NCBI RefSeq assembly: GCF_900169265.1
Contig: NZ_FXYX01000014.1
Coordinates: forward strand, 29,712 to 93,711
Source: Brevibacterium iodinum ATCC 49514
GTDB taxonomy: Bacteria > Actinomycetota > Actinomycetes > Actinomycetales > Brevibacteriaceae
Length of the DNA: 64,000 bases
Reading direction: 5' to 3'
Part shown: positions 52,953 to 64,000 of the stretch, piece after piece
Position numbering within the stretch: the stretch's first letter is position 1
Layout: each line of letters begins with the position of its first letter
Position numbers and translations under genes: made by a program
The notes under the pieces: model-generated
Databases searched by the model: none
Seen by the model: the letters and a program-made list of their open reading frames with translations, nothing else
What the model was told of the DNA's origin: nothing

Positions 52953-54644
52953 GTGACGGTGTCGAATTCCAAGAATGAGCTCATCAGCCGCTGGCACACG
53001 GTGGTCTCAAACCTGGAAAAGGACCCAGACCTCACGTCGCATCAGAAGGGATTCCTCTCCCTCGCGTTGCCGAAGGCCCTCGTCGACAATGCGCTCATCC
53101 TTCTCGCCGTGCGTGACGAACACACCCGCCGCACCATCGAGACCCGACTACTCGGCCCCCTGACCAGGGAGTTCTCAAAGGTGCTCGGTTTCGAGGTGAC
53201 CTTCGGCTTCGTCGTCGATCCTGAACTCGACGTGCCGATCCGCTTCGAGGATCTCATTGGAGAGTCGACCCCTGGGGCCCAGGTTCCCATCGATCCGGTC
53301 ACCTCCACCTCGGCGACGGGATTCCCTGAACCCACCCCCACCGAGGCGACCGAACCGGTCCGACCGGCACCCGCCGATCATTCGACGCCCGAATTCGCCC
53401 AGCCGCACCAGGGCCAGCCGGCCGCGCAGAACTCGGATATCCGGATGCCACAGGCTCAGGCATCGGCACCTCCGGCAACGCAGACGCCCGCCTCGCAGTC
53501 GCAGGCTCCGGGCGATTCCGGAATGACGGACCGTGAAATGAAGATCGCCGAGGCGACCGCCGCCCCGATGGGACCGCCCGTCGATGCTCCCGGCGTCGCT
53601 CAGCTCAATCCGAAGTACACCTTCGACACCTTCGTCATCGGCGCTTCCAACAGGTTCGCCCATGCAGCGGCCTTCGCTGTCGCCGAGGCACCGGCCAAGG
53701 CCTACAATCCTCTGTTCATCTATGGGGACTCGGGATTGGGCAAGACCCATCTGCTCCACGCGATCGGCTACTACGCGACTCAGCTGTTCCCGGAGATCCG
53801 AGTGAAGTACGTCTCCAGCGAAGAGTTCGTCAACGACTTCATCAATACGATCGGCTCGTCGAAGACCTCGAATGCTCTGCGTCCGGCATTCCAGCGCCGC
53901 TACCGTGAGGTCGACATCCTCATGATCGACGACATCCAATTCCTGCAGGGCAAGGATGCGACCGTCGAAGAGTTCTTCCATACGTTCAACGCCCTGCACA
54001 ATGAGGCCAAACAGGTCGTCATCACCTCCGATCAGCCGCCGAAGATGCTCAAGGGCTTCGAAGAGCGGCTGCGCTCCCGATTCGAATGGGGGCTGCTCAC
54101 AGACGTGCAGCCACCGGACATGGAGACTCGGTTCGCGATTCTGCGCCGCAAGGCCGCAGCCGAACAGCTCGATGTTCCCGACGATGTCCTCGAATACATC
54201 GCCTCCCGTGTGTCCTCGAACATCCGCGAGCTCGAAGGCGCTCTCATCCGGGTCACGGCATTCGCCAACCTCAACGATCAGCAGATCGACGTCTCCTTGG
54301 CCGAGACCGTCCTCAAGGACTTCATCACCCCGGATGACACCCCTGCGGTCACGGCCGCGGACATCATGGGCCAGACCGCTGCCTACTTCAGCCTCACCCT
54401 CGATGACCTGTGCGGAACCTCCCGGTCCAGGACTCTGACGACGGCCAGACAGATCGCCATGTATCTGTGCCGTGAGCTCACCGACCTCTCCCTGCCGAAG
54501 ATCGGACAGGCGTTCGGTGGACGCGATCACACCACCGTGATGCACGCGAACAAGAAGATTCGAACTCAGATGGCGGAACGACGGGCCGTCTACACCCAGG
54601 TCACCGAACTCACAAACCGCATTAAACAACAGCACCGCCTGTAG
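52953..54644 (+). CDS. dnaA: Chromosomal replication initiator DnaA
   Basis: 563 aa from GTG 52953. Domain I ~1-90; a Pro/Gln/Ala-rich domain II ~100-220 (longer than in E. coli); AAA+ domain III with [19 protein letters not shown] (Walker [10 protein letters not shown]), [12 protein letters not shown] (Walker B); and domain IV with the DnaA-box reader [16 protein letters not shown]. It binds DnaA boxes on both sides of its gene and melts oriC. Confidence 0.98.
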   Translation: MTVSNSKNELISRWHTVVSNLEKDPDLTSHQKGFLSLALPKALVDNALILLAVRDEHTRRTIETRLLGPLTREFSKVLGFEVTFGFVVDPELDVPIRFEDLIGESTPGAQVPIDPVTSTSATGFPEPTPTEATEPVRPAPADHSTPEFAQPHQGQPAAQNSDIRMPQAQASAPPATQTPASQSQAPGDSGMTDREMKIAEATAAPMGPPVDAPGVAQLNPKYTFDTFVIGASNRFAHAAAFAVAEAPAKAYNPLFIYGDSGLGKTHLLHAIGYYATQLFPEIRVKYVSSEEFVNDFINTIGSSKTSNALRPAFQRRYREVDILMIDDIQFLQGKDATVEEFFHTFNALHNEAKQVVITSDQPPKMLKGFEERLRSRFEWGLLTDVQPPDMETRFAILRRKAAAEQLDVPDDVLEYIASRVSSNIRELEGALIRVTAFANLNDQQIDVSLAETVLKDFITPDDTPAVTAADIMGQTAAYFSLTLDDLCGTSRSRTLTTARQIAMYLCRELTDLSLPKIGQAFGGRDHTTVMHANKKIRTQMAERRAVYTQVTELTNRIKQQHRL

Positions 54645-54661
54645 AAGACGCCATACACATC

Positions 54662-54670
54662 TGTGGATAA
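54662..54670 (-). other. DnaA box (perfect)
   Basis: TGTGGATAA on the plus strand, i.e. TTATCCACA on the minus, 17 bp after the dnaA stop. Confidence 0.9.
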
Positions 54671-54854
54671 CCCTGGGGACAAATGCTCACAGCTTGGGGA
54701 CAGAGCGGTGGACAGAACGGTTGCACGGGTGGAAAGATGTGAACTACATGCTTGTGTTTACCCAAGCGCCCACCGACGCCTCGGCCACGGTGCACATGGC
54801 ATCCACAAGGCTATAATGGCTCAGAACCCTTGATTACTCTGGGGTAAGCGGCAC

Positions 54855-54863
54855 TTGTCCACA
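54855..54863 (+). other. DnaA box (actinobacterial form)
   Basis: TTGTCCACA, the preferred DnaA box of high-GC Gram-positives. Confidence 0.9.
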
Positions 54864-55201
54864 GTCTCCACAGGTGCTGATACTTCTACCAAGTGAATTC
54901 AGCTCTTAAGAGGGCGACCGCCACCGACTGCTGCGGTGGATGAGCTTCGAGCTCACGAGCTCAAGGTCGAGAGAGTCATGGACCTGCGGAATATTCGAAC
55001 GCAGGATCTCGGCTGATTCTCGAATGCGAGATTCGCTCACTGAGCACCCCTGGCATCGCTTTTCGGCCGGCGCTCCTGAGGTGGGCACAAATCGGATAGG
55101 CTGTGTAAAGTTTTCCGAGCAGTATCGAGCCTGTGACTCGCAACCCGGAATCTCGTGCCAGATGCCCAGTGCAGGTCGGGTCGCCACCCCGAAGGAGTAA
55201 A

Positions 55202-56341
55202 GTGAACGCGGAAGCATCCCCCCTGAAGTTCAAAGTCAATCGCGACGTTCTCGCTGACGCTGTTGCCTGGGCGACCAAGACTCTGCCCAACCGTCCTTCC
55301 GCTCCGGTCCTCACCGGTATTCTCATCACCGCCGAAGCAGGCGGCACAGTGCGTCTGGCCGTCTTCGACTACGAAGTCTCATCCCGCGTCGAGATCGTTG
55401 CCGACGTAGCCTCCGCAGGAACGGTCCTCGTCTCCGGACGTCTGCTCGCCGACATCTCCAAGGCTCTGCCGAACCAAGAGGTCACCCTCGAGCAGATCGA
55501 TGCGAAGGTCGACGTCACCTGCGGCTCCTCTCGCTTCTCGCTGATGACGATGCCTGTGGCTGAGTACCCGGCGCTGCCGCAGATCCCCGACGACTCGGGC
55601 ACCGTCTCTGCCGGTGAGTTCCAGAACGCCGTCTCACAGGTCACGATCGCGACCTCGAAGGACGACACCCTGCCGATCCTCACCAGCGTGCGCGTCGAGA
55701 TCGAGGGCGAAAAGGTCACGATGCTCGCCACCGATCGCTACCGTCTGGCCGTTCGCGAATTCACCTGGAACCCGGGCCGCCCCGACGTCTCGGCCGTGGC
55801 CCTGCTGCGCGGACGCACGCTCTCCGATGTCTCGAAGTCCCTCGGCGGCGATGTCACGATCGGTCTGAGCACCGATGCCGGCAAGGACCTCATCTCCTTC
55901 ACCTCAGCAGGCCGCGTGACCACCTCGCTGCTCATCGAAGGCGAGTACCCGAAGGTCCGATCGCTGTTCCCGGATTCGGTTCCGATCCACGCCATCGTCG
56001 AGACCGCCGTGCTGCGCGAAGCGGTTCGCCGCGTCTCCCTCGTGGCAGAGCGCAATACCCCGCTGCGCTTCGAGGTCACCGACGGCATGCTCACCCTCCA
56101 CGCCGGCACCGGTGACGACGCTCAGGCCTCCGAAGCCGTCGAAGCCACCCTCCAGGGCGACGAGATCACCGTCGGCTTCAACCCGCACTACATCGCCGAA
56201 GGTCTCGCCGCTGTCGAGAGTCCGTACGTGAACTTCTCCTTCACGCAGCCGATGAAACCGGTCATCATCTCCGGGCAGAAGGAACTCGACGGTCCCGCCG
56301 ACGAGTCCTATCGCTATCTGCTCATGCCCACGCGCATCTGA
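55202..56341 (+). CDS. dnaN: DNA polymerase III beta subunit (sliding clamp)
   Basis: 379 aa from GTG 55202 (AAGGAG upstream); an in-frame longer start at 55133 is unlikely. Three repeated clamp domains: FKVNRDVLADAVAWATKTLP at the start, EYPALPQIPD in the first domain, EGEYPKVRSLFP later, and the C-terminal MPTRI (family end MPMR/L). The dimeric ring tethers polymerases to DNA. recF starts directly at its stop. Confidence 0.97.
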   Translation: MNAEASPLKFKVNRDVLADAVAWATKTLPNRPSAPVLTGILITAEAGGTVRLAVFDYEVSSRVEIVADVASAGTVLVSGRLLADISKALPNQEVTLEQIDAKVDVTCGSSRFSLMTMPVAEYPALPQIPDDSGTVSAGEFQNAVSQVTIATSKDDTLPILTSVRVEIEGEKVTMLATDRYRLAVREFTWNPGRPDVSAVALLRGRTLSDVSKSLGGDVTIGLSTDAGKDLISFTSAGRVTTSLLIEGEYPKVRSLFPDSVPIHAIVETAVLREAVRRVSLVAERNTPLRFEVTDGMLTLHAGTGDDAQASEAVEATLQGDEITVGFNPHYIAEGLAAVESPYVNFSFTQPMKPVIISGQKELDGPADESYRYLLMPTRI

Positions 56342-57478
56342 ATGTGGATATCCCGACTCTCTCTGCGTGACTATCGGTCGTATCCGGAGCTCGACCTCGA
56401 GTTCTCACCCGGAGTCACCACATTCGTGGCCGACAATGGGACCGGGAAGACCAATATCGTCGAGGCGATCGGGTATCTCGCTCATCAGCGCTCCCATCGG
56501 GTGGCCTTCGACGCTCCGCTCGTCCACGAAGGGCGACCGGCTGCGACGGTGTCCGCGCTGGTCAACCGGGATCAGCGGCATGCCACCGTCGAGGTGACGA
56601 TCCAGGCCAAAGGCGCCAACCGGGCCCGGGTCAACCGCAATGCGGTGAAGCTCAAGGACATCCTCGGCCTCGTGTCCTGTGTCGTCTTCGCTCCCGAGGA
56701 CCTCAGCCTGGTTCGCGGTGAACCGGCCGAACGTCGGTCGTGGATCGACACACTCGTCGTGGCGCGCAATCCGCGCTTCGCCTCGATCATCACGGACTTC
56801 GAACGGGCACTCAAACAACGCAATGCGCTGCTCAAGCGGCTCCGCGAGGACCGCGATCCCGGCCTCGAGGCGACTCTCGACATCTGGAACATGGCCTATG
56901 CGGACTCCGCCGCCGAACTCGTCTTCGGGCGACAGCGGATCCTCGCCGATATCGTCGAACCGCTGCAGGCGAACTTCGCCTATATCGCAGCTGATGCCCG
57001 GCTGGAACGACAAGGCGCCCACATCGCCTACGATTCGCGCATCGACTACTCGCAGGCCGCATCTGCTGCCGACTGCAAGGAGCTGCTGCTGGCGGCCCTC
57101 GATCGTCGCCGGACGACTGAGATCGAGCGTGGACTGACCCTGCACGGACCCGGTCGCGATGATCTGTCCCTGATGATCGGAACCCATCCGGCGAAGGGCT
57201 ATGCCTCTCACGGAGAGACCTGGTCGCTGGCGCTGGCCATGCAGCTGGCAGGGTGGGATCTGCTCTCCGCCGATGCCGGAAGCGCCGCCGAACAGCCGAT
57301 CCTCGTCCTCGATGACGTCTTCGCCGAACTCGACACCGGTCGGCGGCAGCGTCTGGCCTCCAGAGTGACATCGGCCGAACAGGTCTTCATCACCGCGGCC
57401 GTCGACTCCGATCTGCCCGATGGTCTCGAAGGAATCCGGATCGACCAGTCCCGACTCCTGAGCAGCGGCGCATCATGA
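56342..57478 (+). CDS. recF: DNA replication and repair protein RecF
   Basis: 378 aa. SMC-like ABC ATPase: Walker A DNGTGKTNIVEAIGYL, the RecF signature LVRGEPAERRSWID, and Walker B LVLDDVFAELD. It helps load RecA on gapped DNA. Its ATG follows the dnaN stop without a gap, and its own stop overlaps the dciA start (ATGA 57475-57478). Confidence 0.97.
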   Translation: MWISRLSLRDYRSYPELDLEFSPGVTTFVADNGTGKTNIVEAIGYLAHQRSHRVAFDAPLVHEGRPAATVSALVNRDQRHATVEVTIQAKGANRARVNRNAVKLKDILGLVSCVVFAPEDLSLVRGEPAERRSWIDTLVVARNPRFASIITDFERALKQRNALLKRLREDRDPGLEATLDIWNMAYADSAAELVFGRQRILADIVEPLQANFAYIAADARLERQGAHIAYDSRIDYSQAASAADCKELLLAALDRRRTTEIERGLTLHGPGRDDLSLMIGTHPAKGYASHGETWSLALAMQLAGWDLLSADAGSAAEQPILVLDDVFAELDTGRRQRLASRVTSAEQVFITAAVDSDLPDGLEGIRIDQSRLLSSGAS

Positions 57479-57987
57479 GCGGCATCGACCGGGACTACTC
57501 CACTCCCGTCGCCGCACTCGAAGCTCTCGACCGAGTCAGGCGGATGGAGGTCACCGAAGCGAAGTTCGTTCGCAGCCGTCGCCGTTCCCGCCTGCGCGGC
57601 GAAGCCGTCTACTCCGGGTCGGGTCGAGACGGTCGAGACCCGAAGACCGTGTCATCTGTGCTCGGGTCGCTCATCACGGACCGCGGCTGGTCGTCCTCAC
57701 TCGACATCGGCAAGGTGCTCGGCCGGTGGCCCGACCTGGTCGGACCCCAGGTGGCCCAGCACGCGACTCCCGTCGACTTCTCTCCTCCCCTGCTCGTCAT
57801 CGCTGCTGACTCGACGACGTGGGCGACCCAGCTGCGGGTGCTCAAACCGACGATCCTGCGCAGACTAGAGGAAGGGCTGGGCTCGGCGACGATCACTGAG
57901 ATCGAGATCAAGGGGCCACAGGGACGCAGCTTCAAACGCGGTCGACGATCGGTCGCCGGCCGCGGACCTCGGGACACATTCGGGTGA
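57475..57987 (+). CDS. dciA: DciA-type helicase loader (DUF721)
   Basis: 170 aa. The KH-like DUF721 domain begins near residue 60: VLGSLITDRGWSSSLDIGKVLGRWPDLVGPQVAQHATPV with W in the GRWPDLVG motif, then LLVIAADSTTWATQLRVL. DciA replaces DnaC in most bacteria and helps DnaB onto the origin. The N-terminal ~55 residues are basic and probably disordered. It is coupled to recF. Its partner DnaB is encoded at 13663. Confidence 0.93.
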   Translation: MSGIDRDYSTPVAALEALDRVRRMEVTEAKFVRSRRRSRLRGEAVYSGSGRDGRDPKTVSSVLGSLITDRGWSSSLDIGKVLGRWPDLVGPQVAQHATPVDFSPPLLVIAADSTTWATQLRVLKPTILRRLEEGLGSATITEIEIKGPQGRSFKRGRRSVAGRGPRDTFG

Positions 57988-58164
57988 AGTGGGCAGCCGC
58001 GTCGGCGAATTCCCGGGAAGTGTCCCTGTATTTATGAGAAGAACACAGAGGGCCTTAAACGGCCATAGCCGCTACCTCACCTGTCCGGGGGTACAACTGC
58101 GGCACGAAAATTCGGGAAATACGCCTTCACAGGCCGCTTACGGGCATTTCAGCGTGCGGCGCGG

Positions 58165-60204
<2,040 letters not shown>

Positions 60205-60211
60205 TCGTCCG

Positions 60212-60241
60212 CCCTCACCGGGGCAGCCGCCTCGGTGAGGG
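60212..60241 (+). terminator. Hairpin between gyrB and gyrA
   Basis: CCCTCACCG (60212-60220) pairs with CGGTGAGGG (60233-60241). It starts 8 bp after the gyrB stop. Without a T-tract it may only reduce read-through into gyrA. Confidence 0.5.
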
Positions 60242-60340
60242 TGGGAGACCGGATGAACCTATTCTTTGCACGCACCAATCGCCGCCGCACACGGCTGAGA
60301 TCCAGCCGGACACGGTTCGAACACAAGGGAAGAGCCCACA

Positions 60341-62908
60341 TTGGCCGACGAGAACGATATCGGAACAGAAATCAACCGGATCGAACAGGTTGATCTCAAC
60401 CTCGAGATGCAGAGGTCGTACCTCGATTACGCGATGAGCGTGATCGTCGGACGTGCCCTGCCTGACGTCCGCGACGGACTCAAGCCCGTCCACCGCCGCG
60501 TGCTCTACGCGATGTTCGACGGCGGCTACCGCCCCGACCGCAACTTCTCCAAGTGCTCGCGCGTCGTCGGCGACGTGATGGGCCAGTACCACCCGCACGG
60601 TGACACGGCGATCTACGACGCCATGGTCCGCCTCGTGCAGCCGTGGACGATGCGCTACCCACTCGTGGCCGGTCAGGGCAACTTCGGCTCTCCGGGCGAT
60701 GACGGAGCGGCCGCACCGCGTTATACCGAGTGCAAGATGGCGCCCCTGGCCATGGAGATGGTCCGGGACATCGAAGAAGGCACCGTCGACTTCCAGGACA
60801 ACTACGACGGCCGCAACCAGGAACCCATGGTCCTGCCCTCCAGGTTCCCGAACCTGCTGGTCAACGGCTCGGCCGGCATCGCCGTGGGTATGGCCACGAA
60901 CATTCCTCCGCACAACCTGCGTGAGGTCGCCCAGGGCGCACAGTGGCTGCTGTCCCACCCGGAGGCGAGCAAGGAAGAGGCACTCGAAGCCCTCCTCGGC
61001 ATCGTCAAGGGACCCGACTTCCCGATGGGCGCGACGGTCCTCGGCCGCAAGGGCATCGAGGACACCTACCGCACCGGTCGCGGATCGATCACCCAGCGCG
61101 CCGTCGTCGAGGTCGAAGAGATCCAGGGCCGGACCTGCCTCGTCGTCACCCAGTTGCCGTACATGGTCAACCCGGACACCCTGGCCGCGAAGATCGCCTC
61201 CTACGTCAAGGACGGCAAGGTCGCCGGCATCGCCGACCTGCGCGACGAGTCCTCGGGCCGCACCGGTCAGCGCCTGGTCATCGTGCTCAAGCGCGATGCC
61301 GTGGCCAAGGTCGTGCTCAACAACCTGTACAAGCACACGTCGCTGCAGGAGAACTTCTCCGCGAACATGCTGGCCCTCGTCGACAGCGTGCCGCGCACAC
61401 TGAGCATCGACTCCTTCCTGCGTCTGTGGGTCAAGCACCAGATCGAAGTGATCGTCCGCCGCACGCAGTTCCGTCTGCGCAAGGCCGAGGAACGCGCGCA
61501 TATCCTGCGCGGCTACCTCAAGGCCCTCGATGCCCTCGACGAGGTCATCGCCCTGATCCGCCGCTCCCCGTCCTCGGACGAGGCGCGGAGCGGACTGATG
61601 GAGCTGCTCGAGGTCGACGAACTCCAGGCCAACGCCATCCTCGACCTGCAGCTGCGCCGACTGGCCGCACTGGAGCGACTGAAGATCCAGGAAGAGGCCG
61701 AGAAGATCGAGCAGCAGATCGCCGAGTACAACCACATCCTGGCAACCCCGGCTCGCCAGCGTGAGATCGTGTCCGAGGAACTCGACGAGATCGTCGAGCG
61801 CTACGGTGACGATCGCCGGACGAAGATCCTTGCCGGATTCGACGGAGACGTGTCCATGGAGGACCTCATCCCCGAGGAAGAGGTCGTCGTCACGATCACC
61901 CGCGGCGGTTACGCGAAGCGGACCCAGACTCACCTCTACCGAGCCCAGCACCGTGGCGGCAAGGGCATCAAGGGCGCGGCACTGCGCGGCGACGACGTCG
62001 TCGAACAGTTCTTCGTCACCTCGACCCACAACTGGCTGCTGTTCTTCACGAACACCGGTCGCGTGTACCGGGCGAAGGCCTATGAGCTGCCCGAAGGCTC
62101 ACGGGACGCCAAGGGCCAGCACGTGGCGAACCTGCTCGCCCTCCAACCAGGTGAGACGATCGCACAGGTGCTGTCGATCCGGGACTACGAAGTAGCCGAC
62201 TTCCTTATCCTCGCCACCCGTTCCGGTGTGGTGAAGAAGACCCGCCTGGGCGAGTACGACTCGAACCGCACCGGCGGTGTCATCGCCATCAACCTGCGCG
62301 AATACAAGGGTCAGCCCGATGAGCTGGTCTCTGCCCGCATCGTCGGTGCCGAGGATCACCTGCTGCTGATCTCGCGGAAGGGCATGTCGATCCGCTTCGC
62401 CGCCGATGACGAGTCGATCCGTCCCCTGGGCCGAGTCACCGGTGGCGTCACCGGTATGAAGTTCAAAGACGACGACGAGCTGCTCACGATGGACGTCGTT
62501 CGGCCGGACACCCACGTCTTCGTCGTCACTGAAGCCGGGTTCGCCAAGCGCACCCCGGTCGACGAGTACCGTCTGCAGGGGCGCGGCGGTCTGGGAATCC
62601 GGGTTGCGAAGATCACCGAACAGCGCGGAGACTTGGTAGGCGGACTCATCGTCGAAGACGGTGAGGAGGTCCTCGTGGTCATGGAGCGAGGTAAGATCGT
62701 TCGGTCGAGCATCGATGAAGTTCCGGCGAAGGGACGCAACACCATGGGTGTGGTGTTCGCGAAACCGGACAAGAAAGATCGTATTATCGCAGTGACCCGT
62801 GGGCCCGAAGCCGAGGTCGAAGACGAGATCGAAAGCGAAGACGATGCCGAGGTCTCGGAAGGTGAGGTCGCAGAGCCTCAGACCGGCAACGAGGATGTGG
62901 AAGAGTGA
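60341..62908 (+). CDS. gyrA: DNA gyrase subunit A
   Basis: 855 aa from TTG 60341 (AAGGGAAGAG upstream). Winged helix with the quinolone region [16 protein letters not shown]: Thr at the position of E. coli Ser83 and Asp at that of Asp87. The catalytic Tyr is in AAAPRYTE. The C-terminal beta-pinwheel contains the GyrA box [13 protein letters not shown] sequence ([12 protein letters not shown]). The last ~40 residues are acidic. It cuts and reseals the gate DNA segment. A DUF3566 gene overlaps its stop by 4 bp. Confidence 0.98.
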   Translation: MADENDIGTEINRIEQVDLNLEMQRSYLDYAMSVIVGRALPDVRDGLKPVHRRVLYAMFDGGYRPDRNFSKCSRVVGDVMGQYHPHGDTAIYDAMVRLVQPWTMRYPLVAGQGNFGSPGDDGAAAPRYTECKMAPLAMEMVRDIEEGTVDFQDNYDGRNQEPMVLPSRFPNLLVNGSAGIAVGMATNIPPHNLREVAQGAQWLLSHPEASKEEALEALLGIVKGPDFPMGATVLGRKGIEDTYRTGRGSITQRAVVEVEEIQGRTCLVVTQLPYMVNPDTLAAKIASYVKDGKVAGIADLRDESSGRTGQRLVIVLKRDAVAKVVLNNLYKHTSLQENFSANMLALVDSVPRTLSIDSFLRLWVKHQIEVIVRRTQFRLRKAEERAHILRGYLKALDALDEVIALIRRSPSSDEARSGLMELLEVDELQANAILDLQLRRLAALERLKIQEEAEKIEQQIAEYNHILATPARQREIVSEELDEIVERYGDDRRTKILAGFDGDVSMEDLIPEEEVVVTITRGGYAKRTQTHLYRAQHRGGKGIKGAALRGDDVVEQFFVTSTHNWLLFFTNTGRVYRAKAYELPEGSRDAKGQHVANLLALQPGETIAQVLSIRDYEVADFLILATRSGVVKKTRLGEYDSNRTGGVIAINLREYKGQPDELVSARIVGAEDHLLLISRKGMSIRFAADDESIRPLGRVTGGVTGMKFKDDDELLTMDVVRPDTHVFVVTEAGFAKRTPVDEYRLQGRGGLGIRVAKITEQRGDLVGGLIVEDGEEVLVVMERGKIVRSSIDEVPAKGRNTMGVVFAKPDKKDRIIAVTRGPEAEVEDEIESEDDAEVSEGEVAEPQTGNEDVEE

Positions 62909-63762
62909 GCGATAGCAAACAGCCAGGCTCAGGCAAGATCATACGCACGTCGAGCGGCTCGACCCGTCTGACGGCCGGATCGTCGAAGTCCGACGACGAG
63001 TCGGCTGCAGCAAGCGGTTCAGGCTCGAACTCCGGGTCGGGAACAGGCGCGAAACAGGGATCTGGCTCCGGTCGCGGCTCTTCGGGTCCGAACAGCCAGA
63101 ACGCCACCGTCGTCGCACCTCCCGCTCCGAAGGCCTCGCCGAAGCCCAACCGGGCACCCTCGGCGGCCTCGACGCCGTCGGCACACACCGGATCTCAGGG
63201 ATCGGGTGCTCAGACCGGGTCACAGGGATCCGGCGCGCCGACTTCCGGTTCACAGGGATCGGGCTCCCAGGGATCGGGTGGCGGCAACCGCGGCGCCACC
63301 TCGGTGATGGGAAATGCCGCGAACACCGTCCGCGCTAGCTCCGGCAGCGTGAAGATGGGTGTGAAGAACATGGTCGACAGCGGGAAGGGCAAGAAGAAGG
63401 GCCCCCGCACCGTCCGCCTCACCGTCTCCGCGGTCGACCCGTGGTCGGTCATGAAGATGTCGTTCCTCATGTCCGTGGCGATCGGCATCGCCACGATCGT
63501 CGCCTTCATCGTCCTGTGGGTCGTTCTGCAGGCGACCGGTGTGATGAGCGGCCTCGAATCGACGATGAGCGAGCTCGCCGGCGCAGAGTCGGCCGAGCGG
63601 ATCGTCGGCATCTTCGGCTTCGGCAGAGTCGTCGCGGCCGGCTTCATCATCGCGGTCATCAACATCGTGCTGATGACGGCGCTGTCGACGCTGGCGGCGT
63701 TCATCTACAACATCGGCTCCCTCATCGCCGGCGGATTCAGCCTCACCCTCACCGACGACTAA
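62905..63762 (+). CDS. DUF3566 membrane protein
   Basis: 285 aa from GTG 62905 (GTGA overlap with gyrA). The first ~145 residues are a Ser/Gly/Ala-rich disordered segment with repeats ([19 protein letters not shown]; key GSQGSG). The DUF3566 domain follows: [25 protein letters not shown], a first membrane helix, a short external part, and a second helix ([19 protein letters not shown]). The family is always next to gyrA in actinobacteria; function unknown. Its TAA stop is part of palindromic repeat copy C. Confidence 0.9.
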   Translation: MSDSKQPGSGKIIRTSSGSTRLTAGSSKSDDESAAASGSGSNSGSGTGAKQGSGSGRGSSGPNSQNATVVAPPAPKASPKPNRAPSAASTPSAHTGSQGSGAQTGSQGSGAPTSGSQGSGSQGSGGGNRGATSVMGNAANTVRASSGSVKMGVKNMVDSGKGKKKGPRTVRLTVSAVDPWSVMKMSFLMSVAIGIATIVAFIVLWVVLQATGVMSGLESTMSELAGAESAERIVGIFGFGRVVAAGFIIAVINIVLMTALSTLAAFIYNIGSLIAGGFSLTLTDD

Positions 63763-63818
63763 TTGCTACCTGACGGGGGCCCAGCAACCTCGCGCGAGGT
63801 TGCTGGGCCCCCGTCAGG
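63760..63818. repeat. Dispersed palindromic repeat, copy C (right end interrupted)
   Basis: TAATTGCTACCTGACGGG then a near-perfect hairpin GGGCCCAGCAACCTCGCG/CGCGAGGTTGCTGGGCCC, then CCGTCAGG. In copy B this is followed by TAGCAATT; here it changes to ATCCTTCTATG. The TAA stop of the DUF3566 gene lies in its first bases. It would also end the gyrA transcript. Confidence 0.8.
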
Positions 63819-63833
63819 ATCCTTCTATGTCTG

Positions 63834-64000
63834 TCAAGCGGCTTGGCCGATCGGTTTCGTGGCCTCGAGAATCCGATATACAGAACGAGCGACGTGACGC
63901 TTCATACACCGGATCGTCTCCTTCTTCGTCTCCCCCTCACCAAGCCGTTTCGCCATATATTCCTGGGACCGCTGATGGTGAGATAGCCGCGTGATAGCCA
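63834..64000 (-). mobile_element. IS110-family transposase, 3' end only
   Basis: The minus strand encodes ~55 residues up to TGA 63836-63834: ...SQEYMAKRLGEGETKKE, then TIRCMKRHVARSVYRIL and ATKPIGQAA. The pattern 'Y-x-A-x-x-x-x-E-G-x-x-K-K-E-x-x-R-C-x-K-R-x-x-A-R-x-x-Y' is the C-terminal helix region of IS110-type DEDD recombinases. The rest of the element lies right of the window. Only 15 bp separate its stop codon from repeat copy C, so the element's boundary must fall there. Confidence 0.7.

Larger units (their letters stand above)
54645..55201. other. Origin of replication (oriC), dnaA-dnaN interval
   Basis: 557 bp without a gene. A perfect DnaA box TGTGGATAA (54662-54670), TTGTCCACA (54855-54863), and weaker sites (GTCTCCACA 54864-54872 and others). 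A relatively AT-rich stretch with GGCTATAATGG near 54812 may be the unwinding part or a dnaN promoter. In Actinomycetota the functional oriC is between dnaA and dnaN, and this interval fits. Confidence 0.85.

Noticed and set aside
63441..63773. Open frame 63441-63773 overlapping DUF3566
   Set aside because: Shadow frame, His/Arg/Asp-rich; the DUF3566 domain occupies the other frame.
62909..64000. tRNA-Ile or tRNA-Ala gene downstream of gyrA, as in many actinobacteria
   Set aside because: I looked for a cloverleaf and saw none before the window's end.

Overview
The window is the replication-origin region of a high-GC actinobacterial chromosome. Gene content and order (pcnA, NUDIX, DUF6049, murJ, trxB, trxA, cwlM-like, parB, parA, rsmG, jag, yidC, yidD, rnpA, rpmH, dnaA, dnaN, recF, dciA, gyrB, gyrA, DUF3566) are those of Actinomycetota. 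The proteins suggest a member of Micrococcales, perhaps Brevibacterium; the genus is inference.

Layout. 1-3162: most of a selenocysteine formate dehydrogenase alpha subunit (minus strand), with an in-frame UGA and a SECIS-like hairpin. 3336-5675: methyltransferase, thioredoxin-like protein and LCP cell-wall ligase (minus). 5676-6504: a long leader and a cold-shock gene. 6.6-11.1 kb: an accessory stretch rich in broken genes (two GNAT remnants, an M20 amidohydrolase, a winged-helix remnant) with two copies of a ~60 bp palindromic repeat. 11.1-13.6 kb: uroporphyrinogen-III-synthase-like gene, LysR regulator and a membrane protein. 13.7-30 kb: dnaB, an ABC exporter with two paralogous permeases, DUF445, a broken methyltransferase, an M20 deacylase, DUF2945/DUF488, the rpsF-ssb-rpsR-rplI block, a polytopic membrane protein and ponA. 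30.3-43.6 kb: acyl-CoA synthetase, pcnA, then the plus-strand cell-envelope operon (NUDIX, DUF6049, murJ, a separate pseudokinase/discoidin-like protein), trxB-trxA behind a SigR-type promoter, and a CwlM-like protein.

43,566-46,372 has no convincing gene. It is lower in GC, is closed by a terminator at each end, and holds ten parS or parS-like sites (GTTTCACGTGAAAC); an eleventh near-match lies inside parB. I read it as a dedicated centromere island. The adjacent ParB is about twice the usual length because a ~370-residue repetitive linker separates its ParA-contact motif from its DNA-binding core.

46.4-52.5 kb is parB-parA-rsmG-jag-yidC-yidD-rnpA-rpmH (minus). DnaA boxes flank dnaA, and oriC is most likely the 557 bp between dnaA and dnaN. 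Then come dnaN-recF-dciA, gyrB, gyrA and a DUF3566 membrane protein (plus). The window ends in the 3' end of an IS110-family transposase that abuts a third, apparently interrupted, copy of the palindromic repeat.

The core genes thus combine initiation (dnaA, oriC, dnaN, recF, dciA, dnaB, ssb, gyrases), origin segregation (parABS) and envelope growth (ponA, murJ, pseudokinase, CwlM-like, LCP, yidC).
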